Shown here one piece after another: positions 36,142 to 45,200 of a stretch of DNA of 64,000 nucleotides (within the stretch, counting starts at the first letter, position 1; each line of letters begins with the position of its first letter). The stretch lies in assembly GCF_001262075.1 (NCBI RefSeq), contig NZ_CP012073.1:248001-312000 (forward strand), written 5' to 3'. Made by a program: the position numbers and the translations under genes. Under the pieces are notes generated by a model. It had not been told where the DNA came from. It made no database searches and worked only from the letters and a program-made list of their open reading frames with translations. This stretch comes from Ottowia sp. oral taxon 894 (GTDB lineage: Bacteria; Pseudomonadota; Gammaproteobacteria; Burkholderiales; Burkholderiaceae_C).

Positions 36142-36956
36142 GCGGGCCGGGCGCTGAAGGCGCGCGCGGCTTGCCGCCGCTGGCGGCGCTCAAGCCGGGC
36201 GATGCGTTTCCGCCGCTGGAAGCGGCCTGGCCCGCCGACTCGCCCGCGCCGGGGCTGCTGGCAGTGGGCGGCGCGCTGGATGCGGCGACGCTGCGGCGCG
36301 CTTACGCGGCGGCCATTTTTCCGTGGTTCGCGCCGGGCGAGCCGCTGCTGTGGTGGAGTCCGCAGCCGCGCATGGCGCTGGCCGTGGAGCGCTTCCGGCT
36401 GCACCGCTCGCTGAAGCAGGCCCTCAAGCGATTTCTGGCCGCGCCAGCGTGCGAAGTGCGGTTTGACAGCGCCTTCGGCCGGGTCATCCGCGCCTGTGCG
36501 ACCGTGCCGCGCCCGGGGCAGTCGGGCACATGGATCACGCCGCAAATGGTGGCCGCCTACGAAGAGTTGCACGCGCAGCAGCTGGCGCACAGCGTGGAGG
36601 TGTGGGCCGAAGGCCGCCTGCTGGCGGGGCTGTATCTGGTGGCGCTGGGGCGGGCGGTGTTTGGCGAATCCATGTTCACCCGGGTCACGGACGGCTCCAA
36701 GATCGCGCTCGCGGCGCTGGTGGCCTTTTGCCGCACCCACGCGCTGCCGCTGATTGACTGCCAGCAAAACACGCGGCATTTGGCCTCGCTAGGCGCTGCG
36801 CCCATGCCGCGCGCGGACTTCGCGGCGCAAGTGGCGCTTTTGGCGGCGCAGCCCGGCCCCGCCTGGCGCTTTTCGCCCTCATGCTGGAGCGCGCTGGGTC
36901 TGAACAGTGCAAACAGCGGCAAAGACGATGGCAGGGAGACGCCGTGGCGCACCTGA
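36138..36956 (+). CDS. aat: Leucyl/phenylalanyl-tRNA-protein transferase
   Basis: A 272-residue enzyme that moves Leu or Phe from tRNA to N-terminal Arg or Lys, marking proteins for ClpS/ClpAP (N-end rule). Family signatures are [39 protein letters not shown] and [17 protein letters not shown]. The C-terminus is about 30 residues longer than E. coli Aat. Its start overlaps the NUDIX stop by four bases and its 3' end overlaps bpt by 13 bases, so the three genes form a tight operon. Confidence 0.95.
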   Translation: MSGPGAEGARGLPPLAALKPGDAFPPLEAAWPADSPAPGLLAVGGALDAATLRRAYAAAIFPWFAPGEPLLWWSPQPRMALAVERFRLHRSLKQALKRFLAAPACEVRFDSAFGRVIRACATVPRPGQSGTWITPQMVAAYEELHAQQLAHSVEVWAEGRLLAGLYLVALGRAVFGESMFTRVTDGSKIALAALVAFCRTHALPLIDCQQNTRHLASLGAAPMPRADFAAQVALLAAQPGPAWRFSPSCWSALGLNSANSGKDDGRETPWRT

Positions 36957-37720
36957 AAGAGCTGCCGTTTCAGGCCATCCGCTTTTACGTCACCGCGCCG
37001 TATCCGTGCGGCTACCTGCCCAATCAAATGGCGCGCTCGCAAGTGGCCACACCCAGCCATCTGGTGCAGGGCGAGGCTTATTCGGAGCTGGTGCAGCTGG
37101 GCTTTCGCCGCAGCGGCCTGTTCGCCTACCGCCCGCACTGCGACCAGTGCCAGGCCTGCAAGCCCTTGCGCGTGCGCGTGGCTGATTTTTCGCCCAGCCG
37201 CAGCCAGCGCCGCGCCCAGCAGCGGCACGCCAGCTTGCGCGCGCGGGTGCTGCAGCCGGGCTTCGTGCCGGAGCACTACGCGCTGTACCGGCGCTACCAG
37301 GCCAGCCGCCACACGGGCGGCGGCATGGATGTGGATGACGCGCAGCAATACACGCAATTTCTGCTGCACAGCCACGTGAACACGCGGCTGGTGGAGTTTC
37401 GCGAGGGCGGCGAGCCGGGCGAGGGCGAGCCGGATGGGCCGCAGACTGGAGCGCTGCGCATGGTGTCGGTGGTGGATGTGCTCAAGGACGGGCTTTCAGC
37501 CGTCTATACCTTCTACGAGCCTGACACGCCCCACGCCAGCTATGGCACCTATGGCGTGCTCTGGCAAATCGCCCAGGCCCACACGCTGGGCCTGCCTTAC
37601 GTGTATCTGGGCTACTGGATCGCCCAGAACCGCAAGATGGCCTACAAAACGCAGTTTCGCCCTTGCGAAATCCTGACGCAGGGGCGCTGGCAGCAAGCGC
37701 CTGCGGCGGCAGCGGGCTAG
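36944..37720 (+). CDS. bpt: Aspartate/glutamate leucyltransferase (ATE/Bpt family)
   Basis: A 258-residue enzyme transferring Leu to N-terminal Asp or Glu, acting beside Aat in the N-end rule. The start is a GTG at 36944 with GGGAG six bases upstream. The ATG 63 bp further up gives an unrelated basic extension and was rejected. Landmarks are [18 protein letters not shown], a [12 protein letters not shown] cysteine cluster, and GTYGVLWQI plus YLGYWI near the end. An insertion, [17 protein letters not shown], lengthens one loop. The aat-bpt pair is typical of beta-proteobacteria. Confidence 0.93.
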   Translation: MAHLKELPFQAIRFYVTAPYPCGYLPNQMARSQVATPSHLVQGEAYSELVQLGFRRSGLFAYRPHCDQCQACKPLRVRVADFSPSRSQRRAQQRHASLRARVLQPGFVPEHYALYRRYQASRHTGGGMDVDDAQQYTQFLLHSHVNTRLVEFREGGEPGEGEPDGPQTGALRMVSVVDVLKDGLSAVYTFYEPDTPHASYGTYGVLWQIAQAHTLGLPYVYLGYWIAQNRKMAYKTQFRPCEILTQGRWQQAPAAAAG

Positions 37721-37890
37721 CCCTGCGCCAGGGAATGCGGGCCTTCCGCTTTGCTTTGGCGACTGATAACGCCGCCGTGGCAGAAGGCCGGCCGCCCCGT
37801 TTCCCATCCTGGCCCGCTCCTGCCTCCAATCTGCCGCAGTCCGCTCATGAGTGACAAAAGGCCGGAGCATGCAGGGCGGCAGGCGGTTTT

Positions 37891-37976
37891 TTTGCTCTCA
37901 TGTCAATAGCACGACGTCCTAGTGGAATGGGCGCGAGTGCCATTTTCATACCCCCTGAATCCGCTCCTGTTTTTAG
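37891..37976 (-). repeat. Dispersed intergenic repeat, copy G
   Basis: Reverse-strand copy. On the plus strand it reads CAATAGCACGACGTCCTAGTGG near the start and GAATCCGCTCCTGTTTTTAG at the end. The flanking gap between bpt and purH (37721-38198) shows no gene. Confidence 0.85.
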
Positions 37977-38198
37977 TAAACAGCCCCGGCGCTGGCGAAC
38001 GGCAGAAGGCGCATCTGGCCGCGCGCCTGGTCTTGAGAGGCCCCTCACGGCCAGACTTTGAACAGCCTCTGAGGGGCTGCCGCGCATCGGCCGGGCCGTT
38101 GTCCGTTCGACTGCCCGGCAGAGAGTCGCCACGCTTGCAACGCCGCAGGCCGCCCGAGTCCACGCTTTTCGCCCCACGGGCGGATTTGAAGCCCGCTT

Positions 38199-39836
38199 TC
38201 AGTGCCTGAAGTGGCGCACGCCGGTGAAGACCATGGCGATGCCGCGTTCGTTGGCGGCGGCGATGACTTCGGCGTCGCGGATAGAGCCGCCGGGCTGGAT
38301 GACGCAGGCCGCGCCGGCGTCGGCCAGCACGTCCAGGCCGTCGCGGAACGGGAAGAAGGCGTCGCTGGCGGCTGCCGCGCCGGTCAGGCTCAGGCCGGCG
38401 TTTTGCGCCTTGATGCTGGCGATGCGGGCCGAGTCCAGGCGGCTCATCTGGCCTGCGCCGACGCCGACGGTCATGCCATCTTTGCAGAAGACGATGGCGT
38501 TGCTTTTGACGTATTGGGCCACTTGCCAGGCAAAGAGCAGGTCTTGCATTTGCTGCGGCGTGGGGCGTTTTTCGGTGACGACTTGAAGGTCGGTTTCTTG
38601 CAGCCGGTGCTGGTCGGCCGTCTGGATGAGCAGGCCGGAGCCGACGCGCTTGTATTCCAGCGCGCGGGCGGCAGGGGCTGCATGGGCCGTATCGGCGGGC
38701 AGTTCGATTTGCAGCAGGCGCACGTTGGGTTTGGCGGCGAAGACGGCCAGGGCTTCGGGCGTGAAGGCGGGGGCCATGAGCACTTCGACGAATTGCCGGG
38801 CCACGTGTTCGGCGGCGGGGCCGTCCAGCGGGCGGTTGAAGGCGATGATGCCGCCGAAGGCGCTGGTGGGGTCGGTTTGCAGGGCTTTGGCGTACGCCTG
38901 GCCCGCGCTGGGGGCCACGGCCACGCCGCAGGGGTTGGCGTGTTTGACGATGACGCAGGCCGCTTGCGTGAACTGGCGCACGCATTCCCAGGCGGCGTCG
39001 GCGTCGGCGATGTTGTTGTAGGACAGCTCTTTGCCCTGAAGCTGGCGCGCGGTGGCGAGCGTGCCGGGGGCGGGGTGCAGGTCGCGGTAGAAGGCGGCCT
39101 GCTGGTGCGGGTTTTCGCCGTAGCGCAGGTCTTGCAGTTTGATGAAGACGGGGTTGGCCTGTGCGGGGAAGGGGGCGCGGACGGGGGCGCTTTGGGCAAA
39201 TGGGGCAGAGCCGCTTTCGCCCTGGCCCTGGCTGGCGTCAAAGTCCACGCTGGAGAGCCATTCGCTGATGGCTGCGTCGTACTGGGCCACGCGGTTGAAG
39301 GCGGCCACGGAGAGGGCAAAGCGCGTTTTGGCGCTGAGCTGGCCGCCGCTGGCGCGCAGCTCTTGCAGCACGGCGGCGTATTGGCTGGCGTGGGTGAGCA
39401 CGGCCACGTCTTGCCAGTTCTTGGCGGCGCTGCGCACCATGGCGGGGCCGCCGATGTCGATGTTTTCAATGGCCTCGGCCAGCGTGCAGCCGGGGCGGGC
39501 CACGGTGGCTTCGAAGGGGTAGAGGTTGATGACGGCCAGGTCAATTGCGCCAATGCCGTGCGCTTGCAGCGCGGCCATGTGCGCGGGGGTGTCGCGCCGG
39601 GCCAGCAGGCCGCCGTGTATGGCGGGGTGCAGGGTTTTCACGCGGCCATCGAGCATTTCGGGAAAGCGCGTGACTTCGGCCACTTCGGTCACGGGCAGGC
39701 CTGCGTCTTTGAGCAGCTTGGCGGTGCCGCCGGTGGACAGCAGGCGAAAGCCCAGCGCGGCCAGCGCTGCGGCGAATTCGGCAATGCCGGTTTTGTCGGA
39801 TACGGAAATCAGGGCGTTTCGGGCAGTGGTGTTCAT
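38199..39836 (-). CDS. purH: Bifunctional AICAR formyltransferase/IMP cyclohydrolase
   Basis: A 545-residue enzyme of the last two steps of IMP synthesis. The N-terminal IMP cyclohydrolase (MGS-like) domain opens [19 protein letters not shown] and contains [18 protein letters not shown]. The formyltransferase domain carries [11 protein letters not shown], with the catalytic Lys-His, and [22 protein letters not shown], and ends RHFRH. Length is slightly above the usual 520-530 because of a variable segment around residues 195-225. It is the third gene of a dusB-fis-purH arrangement on the reverse strand, with a repeat copy in the fis-purH gap. Confidence 0.96.
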   Translation of the reverse strand: MNTTARNALISVSDKTGIAEFAAALAALGFRLLSTGGTAKLLKDAGLPVTEVAEVTRFPEMLDGRVKTLHPAIHGGLLARRDTPAHMAALQAHGIGAIDLAVINLYPFEATVARPGCTLAEAIENIDIGGPAMVRSAAKNWQDVAVLTHASQYAAVLQELRASGGQLSAKTRFALSVAAFNRVAQYDAAISEWLSSVDFDASQGQGESGSAPFAQSAPVRAPFPAQANPVFIKLQDLRYGENPHQQAAFYRDLHPAPGTLATARQLQGKELSYNNIADADAAWECVRQFTQAACVIVKHANPCGVAVAPSAGQAYAKALQTDPTSAFGGIIAFNRPLDGPAAEHVARQFVEVLMAPAFTPEALAVFAAKPNVRLLQIELPADTAHAAPAARALEYKRVGSGLLIQTADQHRLQETDLQVVTEKRPTPQQMQDLLFAWQVAQYVKSNAIVFCKDGMTVGVGAGQMSRLDSARIASIKAQNAGLSLTGAAAASDAFFPFRDGLDVLADAGAACVIQPGGSIRDAEVIAAANERGIAMVFTGVRHFRH

Positions 39837-39887
39837 GGCAGTGGGGTGGGATGAAAACGAAGGGCGGCCAGGTATTGGGCGGGTTCA

Positions 39888-39968
39888 GAAAAGAGAGCAA
39901 ATAAAAGGGGCGAAAAACGGCGTTTGCGCAGATTCCAGTAGGACCTCATGCTATGAATCGAGGAGCAA
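39888..39968 (+). repeat. Dispersed intergenic repeat, copy H
   Basis: AGAGAGCAAATAAAAGGGGC at the left, centre GTTTGCGCAG, box CCAGTAGGACCTCATGC, end TATGAATCGAGGAGC. It is oriented opposite to the fis-purH transcription it interrupts. Confidence 0.82.
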
Positions 39969-40091
39969 AAAAAGCCTTTCTAGACCGCCTGATGAATCGC
40001 CTGATGAATGCGCCAGCGAATGCGCGGACGAGCGCGCGAACAGCCTCGCGCAGGCAGGCCCGGCCCCGGCAGGCAGCGCGGGCGGGCCGCC

Positions 40092-40325
40092 TCAAAGCAG
40101 CTTGTGCTCCAGCAGCTTTTTGCGCAGCGTGTTGCGGTTCAGCCCCAGCCACTGGGCGGCGCGGCTTTGGTTGTTGTTGGCGCGGCGCATGACCACTTCC
40201 AGCAGGGGCGATTCCACGCTTTTGATCAGCATGTCATACATGTTGTGCGGCTCCACGCCATGCAAGTCATGGAAATAGGCTTCCAGGCTCTCGCGCACGC
40301 AGGCATCAAGATGGGTTTGGCTCAT
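40092..40325 (-). CDS. fis: Fis-family DNA-binding protein
   Basis: A 77-residue nucleoid-type protein starting at the ATG at 40325. The C-terminus carries the Fis helix-turn-helix (NNNQSRAAQWLGLNRNTLRKKLLEHKLL). The N-terminal part is shorter than in E. coli Fis (98 residues), as is usual in beta-proteobacteria. Fis bends DNA and acts as a growth-phase regulator. It follows dusB, its ancestral operon partner, with a hairpin in the 74-bp gap, and precedes purH. Confidence 0.92.
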   Translation of the reverse strand: MSQTHLDACVRESLEAYFHDLHGVEPHNMYDMLIKSVESPLLEVVMRRANNNQSRAAQWLGLNRNTLRKKLLEHKLL

Positions 40326-40351
40326 GGGTGTGATGGAAATGACAGAAAAAA

Positions 40352-40392
40352 TGAAAAAAGCGCCGCAGCGGCCAGCCAGCCCGCTGCGGCCT
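40352..40392 (-). terminator. Hairpin with T-tract between dusB and fis
   Basis: On the reverse strand GCCGCAGCGG, an 9-base loop region and CCGCTGCGGC form a 10-bp stem followed by GCTTTTTTCAT. It is a good intrinsic terminator or attenuator placed inside the dusB-fis pair, so fis may depend partly on read-through or its own promoter. Confidence 0.7.
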
Positions 40393-40399
40393 GCCGCCC

Positions 40400-41464
40400 T
40401 CAGGCCACCTGGCTCCTGATGGGCGCTTCGCCTGGCAGGCGCTCGTGGCGCTCGGCCAGCAGCATCAGAAAGTCGGCCACCGCCTGCCACTGCCGCAAGG
40501 CGCTGGCCTCGGGCATGAGCGACTGCACAAAGGCATCGCCCCCCGGCAGGCCGCCCAGCATGCGCTGCAAATGCTTGCGCGCCGAACGCGCGCCCGCCGC
40601 CTCGCCATATAGCGCGTAGTGCGCGTGCAGGTGATCCAGCAGCGCGCTGCGCACTTCCAGCGTGAGCGGCGCGGCCAGCTGGCGGCCCGTGGCCAGGTAG
40701 TGCGCCACCTGCCGCAGCAGCCAGGGCGCGCGCCAGGCGGCGCGCCCCAGCATCACCGCGTCGGCCCGCGTGGCAGCGAGCACGGCGGCGGCCTTTTCGG
40801 GCGAATCAATGTCGCCATTGGCCACCACCGGCACGCGCACGGCGGCCTTGACGGCGGCAATGGTTTCGTACTCCGCCTCGCCCGCGTAGCCCTGCTCGCG
40901 CGTGCGGCCATGCACCGTGATCATCTGCACGCCCGCGCCCTCGGCGGCGCGCGCCAGCGAAACGGCGTTGCGCTGCGCCGCGCTCCAGCCCGTGCGCATC
41001 TTCAGCGTGACCGGCACGCCCTGCGGCGCGCAAGCGGCCACCACGGCCTCGATGATGCGCAGCGCCAGCGCCTCGTTCTGCATCAGTGCGCTGCCCGACC
41101 ACTGGCTGCACACCTTGCGTGCCGGGCAGCCCATGTTGATGTCAATCACCTGCGCGCCGCGCGCCACGTTCCAGGCCGCGCTCTCGGCCATGGCCGCCGC
41201 ATCAGCCCCCACGATTTGCACCGCAAAGGGGCCAGGCTCGCCCTCATGGCGGCCGCGCAGGCGGCTCTTGGCCGTGCCGCGCAAATCAGGCCGCGCCGCC
41301 ACCATCTCCGCCACCGCGTAGCCCGCCCCGAAGCGGCGGCAAAGCTGGCGGAAAGGCCGGTCGGTCACCCCCGCCATCGGCGCCACGAACACGGCATTGG
41401 GCAGCGCGTGCGGCCCAATGCGCATGGCCGTCGGCAATGGCGAAAAGTGTGAAAAAGTTGTCAT
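40400..41464 (-). CDS. dusB: tRNA-dihydrouridine synthase B
   Basis: A 354-residue FMN enzyme reducing uridine to dihydrouridine in tRNA. It contains VFVAPMAGVTDRPFRQL, the catalytic cysteine in INMGCPARKVC, VTLKMRTGW and ITVHGRTREQGYAG, with the RSARKHLQ segment of the C-terminal helical domain. The ATG at 41464 is used; one at 41425 (MRIGPHALP) is closer to typical DusB starts. It heads the dusB-fis-purH series. Confidence 0.95.
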   Translation of the reverse strand: MTTFSHFSPLPTAMRIGPHALPNAVFVAPMAGVTDRPFRQLCRRFGAGYAVAEMVAARPDLRGTAKSRLRGRHEGEPGPFAVQIVGADAAAMAESAAWNVARGAQVIDINMGCPARKVCSQWSGSALMQNEALALRIIEAVVAACAPQGVPVTLKMRTGWSAAQRNAVSLARAAEGAGVQMITVHGRTREQGYAGEAEYETIAAVKAAVRVPVVANGDIDSPEKAAAVLAATRADAVMLGRAAWRAPWLLRQVAHYLATGRQLAAPLTLEVRSALLDHLHAHYALYGEAAGARSARKHLQRMLGGLPGGDAFVQSLMPEASALRQWQAVADFLMLLAERHERLPGEAPIRSQVA

Positions 41465-41616
41465 GGCAACAAAGAGCAAGCGCGGGATTCTAGCTGCCGC
41501 AAAAAAAGGCATCCGGTGAGAACCTGTTTACGCCCGCTCTTGAACAACCCCTGCCAGCAGGCGCGCAGCCAGGAACGCCAAGAAAGGCTGCGGGCCGCCC
41601 TGCTCCTGCCTGGCCG

Positions 41617-41702
41617 CATCAAAAACAGAAGCAAATATGAAGGGTCTGAAATGCCGCCCTGCGCTTATTCCACTAGGACCTATTGCTATGAATAGATGAG
41701 CT
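41617..41702 (+). repeat. Dispersed intergenic repeat, copy I
   Basis: Starts CATCAAAAACAGAAGCAAATA, centre CCCTGCGCTTATTC, box CACTAGGACCTATTGC, end TATGAATAGATGAGC. It abuts the 3' end of the frameshifted membrane gene. Confidence 0.85.
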
Positions 41703-41719
41703 TGATGACACTGCTTCCG

Positions 41720-42012
41720 TCATGCATGCCCCCGCTCACGCCTGGCCCGCTCCAGCACGAAAAACAGCCAAACGGCGGGCAGCCCCGCCGCAGCGCCCAA
41801 TGCCAGCCAGAGCCAGCGATGGCGCCCGGCACACCGCCACAGCCAGAAGCCGCAAACGGCCTGATAGGCGTGATCGATGGCAAAAGCCGCTTGCGCCCCC
41901 AATGCGCCGTTTCTGAGTGAAAAAAGACCCTGCGCAAAACCACGGCAAGCACAAAAGCCGCCGCCAGCCAGAGCAAAGGGCGCTCGCCGTGCTGGTTCAG
42001 CCACTGGCGCAT
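41720..42012 (-). pseudogene. Small two-helix membrane protein, apparently frameshifted
   Basis: The ATG at 42012 opens MRQWLNQHGERPLLWLAAAFVLAVVL, a good first helix. After RRVFF, at a run of six T (41920-41925 on the plus strand as A), that frame becomes polar. The overlapping frame continues with SLRNGALGAQAAFAIDHAYQAV and a second helix (LALGAAAGLPAVWLFFVLER) to a stop at 41720. One extra T would join them into a product of about 98 residues. Either the gene is broken or phase-variable, or there is a sequence error in the run. Family unknown. Confidence 0.45.
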
Positions 42013-42136
42013 GTCACTTCTCGCAATCGGGGTGAAAGGCTGTCGATGACGGCTTGGGCCGATGGGGCGGCCGTGCCTCATTGAACAAAACAAAAAGCGC
42101 CACGCCCATCAAATCGGCAAACAGCCCGACAAAGTG

Positions 42137-42176
42137 AAAAAAGCGGGTTGCAGACTGGTCCGTAACCCGCTTTTCG
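42137..42176. terminator. Intrinsic terminator downstream of the macroglobulin gene
   Basis: AAAAAAGCGGGTT, a 14-base loop and AACCCGCTTTTCGCC form an 8- to 10-bp stem with A and T tracts at either side. It lies 33 bp beyond the stop of the reverse-strand macroglobulin gene. Confidence 0.75.
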
Positions 42177-42208
42177 CCATTTTTCCATTCAGGCGGCGCT
42201 GATGCCCG

Positions 42209-45200
42209 CTACTGCCGCACCTGCACCGGCGCGTTGGGCGCTTCGCCGAACATTTCGGGGGCGTAGAGGGCTTCGACGCGGGTGGGGGGCAGGTTGAAGA
42301 CGCCGGGGTTGTTCAGGCGCACGGTGTATTCCATCTTCAGCTTGCCTTTGGGCAGGTATTCGTAGTAGGCGCGGAAGGCCTCGAAGCTGCGCTCTTCGTA
42401 GGCGAGCCAGCCCCAGCCTTCGGATTTTTCGCCGCTGGAGGCAATGGCCGAGTCGCGCCCCAGGCCGCTGCCGAGGATGGTGGCGCCGCCGGGCACGGGG
42501 TCGGTGATGGCGACCCAGGTCATGTCGGCGCTGGCATTGACTTCCAGCGTGACGCGCAGGATGTCGCCGCGCGAGTAGTGGCCCGCCGGCAGGCTCTTGT
42601 CGGCCTGTTCAAGGGGGGTGACGCTGCGCTTGATCTGGTAGCCCGCCGCGAAGGGGGCTTTCAGGGGCACGGCGGCCAGCGATTGCAGGGTGAGCCAGGG
42701 GCTGCCGCTGCCTTCGTGGGTGACGGCCAGCTCGCTCTTGCCTGCTGGCTGGCCCGTTTTTTGCGGCCAGGGCAGCTGCATGGTGTTGTTCACGTAAAGG
42801 CCGGGGCTGGCGGGCGCGCCGGAGTAGCTCAGGCGGGAGTTGGCGTGGTCCACGCCTTCTTCCTTGGGCGCGGGGCGCACTTCGCTCCAGTCCACCTGGG
42901 CTTTTTCGCCGCCGAGGCTGGCGCGGGTGATGCCGCTGACGGGGGCGGATTCGCGCGCACGGGCGAATTGCTCGATGGCGAAGCTGCCCCAGAGGTTGGC
43001 GGTGGTGGTGTGCCAGGCGCCGCTTTGCTGGCGCTGGATGAAGCCGTTGATGAGGCGGCCCATGTCGTCATGCCATTCGGGGTCGTCCAGCACGGTGAGC
43101 AGCAGGCGGGCGGTGTTCACGTCGCCGCCGGCCATGAACCACCACCAGTCGTCGTCTTTTTCGGCGCTGAAGATCAGGCGCGAGCCTTGCCATGACAGGC
43201 GCGAGCGCAGGATTTGCATGGCTTCTTCCAGCTTTTGCGGCTGGGCCGGAATGCCCTTGACGCGGCGCAGCACGTTCACCCAGTCAATGACGGCGCTGGT
43301 GGGCCACTGGTTGGGGGCGATGGTGATGCTCTCCAGCATGGCGGCCCGTGCAGCGCCGTAGCGCGAGAGGGCTTCGATGGCGGCGAGCTTGAGCACGTCC
43401 AGGTCTTTGCGGGGCGACCAGTAGCGGCGCGTGATGCGGCCTTCGACGAAGGCGGCCAGGCCGTCCAGCATGGGCTGGCGCACGTCTTCGGGCAGGGCGT
43501 ATTGCGGCTCGATGCGGCTGGCTTCATGGGTGGCGGCCAGCATCCACGCGGTGAGGATGGGGCTGCCTTTGTCTTCCTGGCCGCTGCGCGGCGGGAAGTA
43601 GTAGAGCAGGCCGTCGCCGTCCATGTAGGAGGGCATTTGCGCTGCCACGCTGCGCCACTGCGCTTCATCGCGCATGCCAATGGCCTTGCTGGTCTGCTGC
43701 TCCAGGCAGGAGTAGGGGTAGGCGGCAAACCAGTCGTTGATGGCGGGCAGGCCATCGGCCAGCTTCGGTTGCAGGGCCAGGCGCAGCCCGCCACGGCCCG
43801 GCAGGGCGTCGGCGGGCGGGGCCACGGGCAAGGTGTAGGGTTTTTCAAGCTGCACGAGGGTGGCCTGCTGCACCGTCACGGGCACGGCGGGCACGACGCG
43901 CTGGCTGACTTTCAGGGCGTCGCCGGCGCTGCCGTTTTCATCTTTGGCGCTGATTTTCCAGGTGATTTCCTGCGCGCCGGGCACGCCCATGTGCGGCGGA
44001 GCAGTGACTTGCCAGCGGGCTTCGCTCGCCTGGCCAGCGGGTATTTCCAGCGTTTGCGCTTCGGTTTGCAGCGGGGCGGCTTCGGCCCGCACCTGCACTT
44101 TCATGGGCTTGTCCGTGGTGTTGCGCAGGGTGAAGGCGGCTTCGTACGCATCGCCGCCGCGCACCAGGGGCGGCAGGCCGCTGATGATTTGCAAATCTTG
44201 CGTGACGCGCACGCTGGTTTTGCCGGTGCCAAAGCGGTTGGCGCCGCTGTCGGCCACGGCCACGATCTGGAAGGTGGTGAGCGCGTCATTGAGCGGCACG
44301 TCCACGATGGCCTGGCCGTTGGCGTCCAGCTCCACGTCAGGCTTCCACAAAAGCAGGGTGTCGAGCAGCTCGCGCACGGGCGCGCCGCCCGCGCCGTCGC
44401 CGCCGGGGGGCGCGGCCTTGCGGCCGTAGTGGCGGCGGCCCACGATTTCCATTTGCGCGGTGGCCGTTTCCACGTCCCAGGAGCGGCGCCGGAGCATGGC
44501 TTCCAGCAGGTTCCAGCTGGTGTTGGGCATGAGTTCAAGCAGCGCCTTGTCCACGGCGGCCACGGCCACCCGGGCCTGGGCGGCGGGCTGGCCGCCGGGC
44601 AGCTTGGCCTCAATGCGCACGCGGGCCGTGCCGCGCGGGGCGTAAACCGTCTTGTCGGCTTCCACGCCCACGTGCATGCGGTAGTTTTGCTCGCCCACGC
44701 GGATTTCGGCCATGCCGAAGCGGTAGGTGGGCTTGCTCAGGTCCACCAGCGCGGTGGGCGGGGCGAAGTCGCCGTCTTTGTTGCGGAAGGCTCTCCACCA
44801 CTGGATGGGGCTTTTGAAGCCCCAGGTGAAAAAGCTGTACCAGGGCACTTCATACAGCCGCCCGCGCAGCGCCAGCACGCTCACGTAGACGTTAGGCCCC
44901 CAGTTTTCACCGACTTTCAGGCTGATGGTGGGGTCGTCGCCGCTGAGCTGCACCACTTGCGTCTGCACGATGCCTTCGCGCTCCACGGCCACCAGCGCGG
45001 TGGCCTTGCGGAAGGGCATGCGCACCTGAAAGCGCGCGGTGTCACCCGCGTTGTAGCGTTTTTGCTCGGGCAGCACGTCCATGCGGTCGTTGTTTTCGCC
45101 GTCAAACCACAGTTCGCCCTGGCGTGTGACCCACACGCTTTGCGCGGCCTCGGCCTTGCGGCCCGCTTCGTCAGCCGCGCTGGCCACCAGTTCGATGCGG

